The notes below the pieces were generated by a model. It saw only the letters and a program-made list of their open reading frames with translations, was not told the DNA's origin and did not search any database. Shown here in pieces: positions 62,246-64,000 of a stretch of DNA of 64,000 nucleotides. The number at the start of each line of letters is the position of its first letter. The first letter of the stretch is position 1. The stretch is from assembly GCA_017355425.1 (NCBI GenBank), contig CP070233.1, forward strand, positions 2,831,501-2,895,500, read 5' to 3'. The translations under genes and the position numbers were made by a program. This stretch comes from Dolichospermum sp. DET69. Its GTDB lineage: Bacteria > Cyanobacteriota > Cyanobacteriia > Cyanobacteriales > Nostocaceae.

Positions 62246-64000
62246 TTATCTCCTACTACTAGTACCTCTATCATCTCTATCATCTCTATCGTCTCTATCG
62301 TCTCTATCGTCTCTACTGTCTCTACTGTCTCTACTGTCTCTACTGTCTCTACTATTTCTACCGTCTCTACCGTCTCTACTATCTCTACTATCTCTATTTC
62401 CACTATTTCCGCTATTGCCGCTGTTACCACTACCTCCAGTTTTCACACTATTGCCGCTGTTACCACTACCTCCAGTTTTCACACTATTGCCGCTGTTACT
62501 AGTACCTCCAGTTTTTACACTATTTCCACTATTTTCGCTGTTACTAGTACCTCCAGTTTTCACACTATTTCCACTATTTTCGCTGTTACTAGTACCTCCA
62601 GTTTTCACACTATTTCCACTATTTTCGCTGTTACTAGTACCTCCAGTTTTTACACTATTTCCACTATTTTCGCTGTTACTAGTACCTCCAGTTTTTACAC
62701 TATTTCCACTATTTTCGCTGTTACTAGTACCTCCAGTTTTTACACTATTTCCACTATTTCCGCTGTTACTAGTACCTCCACTATTCCCACCACCTCCGCT
62801 ATTCCCACTATTCCCACTACCGCCGCTGTTACCACCACTATTGCCACTATTACTAATCTTAGAAGTAGTAAAGCGACTTTCAAACCAAAGTCCGGCTGCA
62901 ATGAGAGAATAACCACAAATCCCAAATACTAAAGCCCGGAAAAGTACATCAGTGTTATACTCAAAAACACGGCTGATAATTTGCAAAGTAAATAATAGCA
63001 TCCCGCACCAAAAAGAGGTTATGTTGCGTAACTTTAACCCGTCTTGAACTAATCCCCAGGCTAATATTGCTAACAAAACATTGAAAATAAAAATGCCTAG
63101 TTCAGTAATTTGGGTGATAGCTTGATGCCAAAAGGGAGTAATCAGAATGAAGCCCAAAAAAGTGGTAATAATGCTGATTCTGAAAAATACTTCCCGGCGC
63201 AGAGGACTGTTGCTTTGACGAATCAGAAACAACCATTGCAACACTGCTAAACCACTGAGAATTCCTAAATCAATAATTGGTAAAGACGGCAAGACATTGG
63301 ATAAATTACTGGATTGATCAAAGGGATTTAAGAATGATGAAACGCCACTAGAATCTACAGCTTCCCATTGCCAACGGAAGGACAAAAGATAAAACACTAC
63401 ACCAAAACATATCAAGCTTAAATTGCGGGCTAGGGGTTGAAACAACCTATAATTAACAGTGGGAAAAAGTAAATCGTCATAACTCCAAAGTAAAGCAGGT
63501 GGTAGGGCTAAAGCAAAGGAAGCTATCCAAGAAACTACATCAGAAAATGTCAACAGTGGCAAAGGTCTGAGGTTATATTGCAAAGATAGAATAAATGCCA
63601 TAACCCCCAGTCCAAAAATCCACCGGGATCTGCAAATATAAGCTAGGGGAACAAATAGCAACCATGATAATATGGGCATATGACGCACAGCTAACCGCGC
63701 CCAAGTCACGTCCCCAGACACAGACGAGAAATCACCAATTCCTATCCAATAACCGATTTGAATGAGGATAATAGCCATAATTCCCAAGGAATTGAGGGAA
63801 AGACTATAAGCCATGACTAACACCCCAAACCCCCAAGCTAAAAATAACTCAGAAGCTGAACCGCTAATATTGAATATTTGCCCCATTAACATGAGGGTTG
63901 TCCCTAAAATGAAAGCACTGAGAATTAACAATGCTTCTCCGAGTATCCGTTTACTCTCTTGTGATTTTTTACCTTGATTTGTGATCAGTGTAGGTTCTCT
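62246..64000 (-). CDS. DUF2157 membrane protein with long repeat tail, 5' end outside window
   Basis: The frame is open to the last base of the window, so the N-terminus lies beyond it; the first Met-like codon inside (63931) is not the real start, since RILGEAL.. upstream continues the domain. At least ten membrane helices (GTTLMLMGQIFNISGSASELFLAWGF is the DUF2157 start) cover visible residues 25-370. The remaining ~190 residues are a low-complexity tail: NSENSGNSVKTGGTS units (45 bp each), Gly/Asn/Ser linkers, then SRD/DRD repeats (9-bp units). Ends just before its GDYXXLXY partner. Confidence 0.85.
   Translation of the reverse strand, partial: REPTLITNQGKKSQESKRILGEALLILSAFILGTTLMLMGQIFNISGSASELFLAWGFGVLVMAYSLSLNSLGIMAIILIQIGYWIGIGDFSSVSGDVTWARLAVRHMPILSWLLFVPLAYICRSRWIFGLGVMAFILSLQYNLRPLPLLTFSDVVSWIASFALALPPALLWSYDDLLFPTVNYRLFQPLARNLSLICFGVVFYLLSFRWQWEAVDSSGVSSFLNPFDQSSNLSNVLPSLPIIDLGILSGLAVLQWLFLIRQSNSPLRREVFFRISIITTFLGFILITPFWHQAITQITELGIFIFNVLLAILAWGLVQDGLKLRNITSFWCGMLLFTLQIISRVFEYNTDVLFRALVFGICGYSLIAAGLWFESRFTTSKISNSGNSGGNSGGSGNSGNSGGGGNSGGTSNSGNSGNSVKTGGTSNSENSGNSVKTGGTSNSENSGNSVKTGGTSNSENSGNSVKTGGTSNSENSGNSVKTGGTSNSENSGNSVKTGGTSNSGNSVKTGGSGNSGNSVKTGGSGNSGNSGNSGNRDSRDSRDGRDGRNSRDSRDSRDSRDSRDDRDDRDDRDDRDDRGTSSRR
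62264..62850. repeat. Nested 9-bp and 45-bp tandem repeats in the DUF2157 tail
   Basis: 62264-62400 is built of 9-bp units such as TCTCTATCG and TCTCTACTG. 62480-62790 is built of six or so 45-bp units (CTGTTACTAGTACCTCCAGT core). 62400-62480 has shorter 36-bp versions. The units keep the minus frame open and encode the SRD and NSGNSVKTGGTS tails; opposite-strand ORFs here are artefacts. Confidence 0.85.

Noticed and set aside
62231-62932. Plus-strand ORFs rich in Thr/Ser/Ile or Leu/Pro/Phe
   Set aside because: They are antisense to the repeat tail of the DUF2157 gene; the repeat keeps all frames open.

Overview
This window is from a filamentous, probably heterocyst-forming (Nostocales-type) cyanobacterium. 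The evidence is a Mg-chelatase subunit gene (chlI), many copies of the HIP1 octamer GCGATCGC, a long heptanucleotide tandem repeat of the cyanobacterial STRR kind, dense families of short palindromic repeats, and cyanobacterial housekeeping genes in scattered order. The DNA is AT-rich. No tRNA, rRNA or CRISPR array was seen.

Layout. 1-1640: 3' part of chlI, a 44-copy 7-bp repeat and a small membrane protein. 1640-9750: an accessory block with a type IIG restriction-modification enzyme, four tandem near-identical Uma2-family genes behind it, and a fifth Uma2 gene. 9890-31000: housekeeping and envelope genes (pheT, YciI-like, a sugar nucleotidyltransferase with a degenerate phosphomannomutase domain, an LCP ligase, AI-2E and nucleoside transporters, a Ser/Thr kinase, a PGM1-like ATP-grasp ligase, a site-2 protease, a GH10-like hydrolase), separated by repeat-rich spacers with MITE-like elements. 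31000-41300: a second accessory block. It holds a frameshifted DUF4365 gene with an unknown partner, an orphan HicB, a toxin-antitoxin locus split by a group II intron, coaBC, a three-gene DUF262 / DUF3696-type ATPase / unknown operon that looks like a defence system, and an orphan IscB-type omega RNA. 41300-46900: housekeeping genes (esterase, nagA, purE, fni, sppA).

47050-58880 is the most unusual region: a minus-strand biosynthetic cluster. Reading with transcription it has an NHLP-leader precursor peptide, a protein of unknown family, a squalene-cyclase-like QW-repeat protein, two PhyH-type dioxygenases, a third 2OG-Fe(II) oxygenase split by an IscB element with its own omega RNA, a second member of the unknown family, and a LanM lanthipeptide synthetase with a CCG zinc motif. 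I infer a lanthipeptide pathway with extra oxidative and possibly isoprenoid tailoring, probably altered or disabled by the IscB insertion. No dedicated LanT transporter/protease is visible.

58900-64000: a two-domain GNAT acetyltransferase, another Uma2 gene, and a GDYXXLXY / DUF2157 membrane-protein pair that both carry in-frame repeat expansions; the last gene runs off the window.
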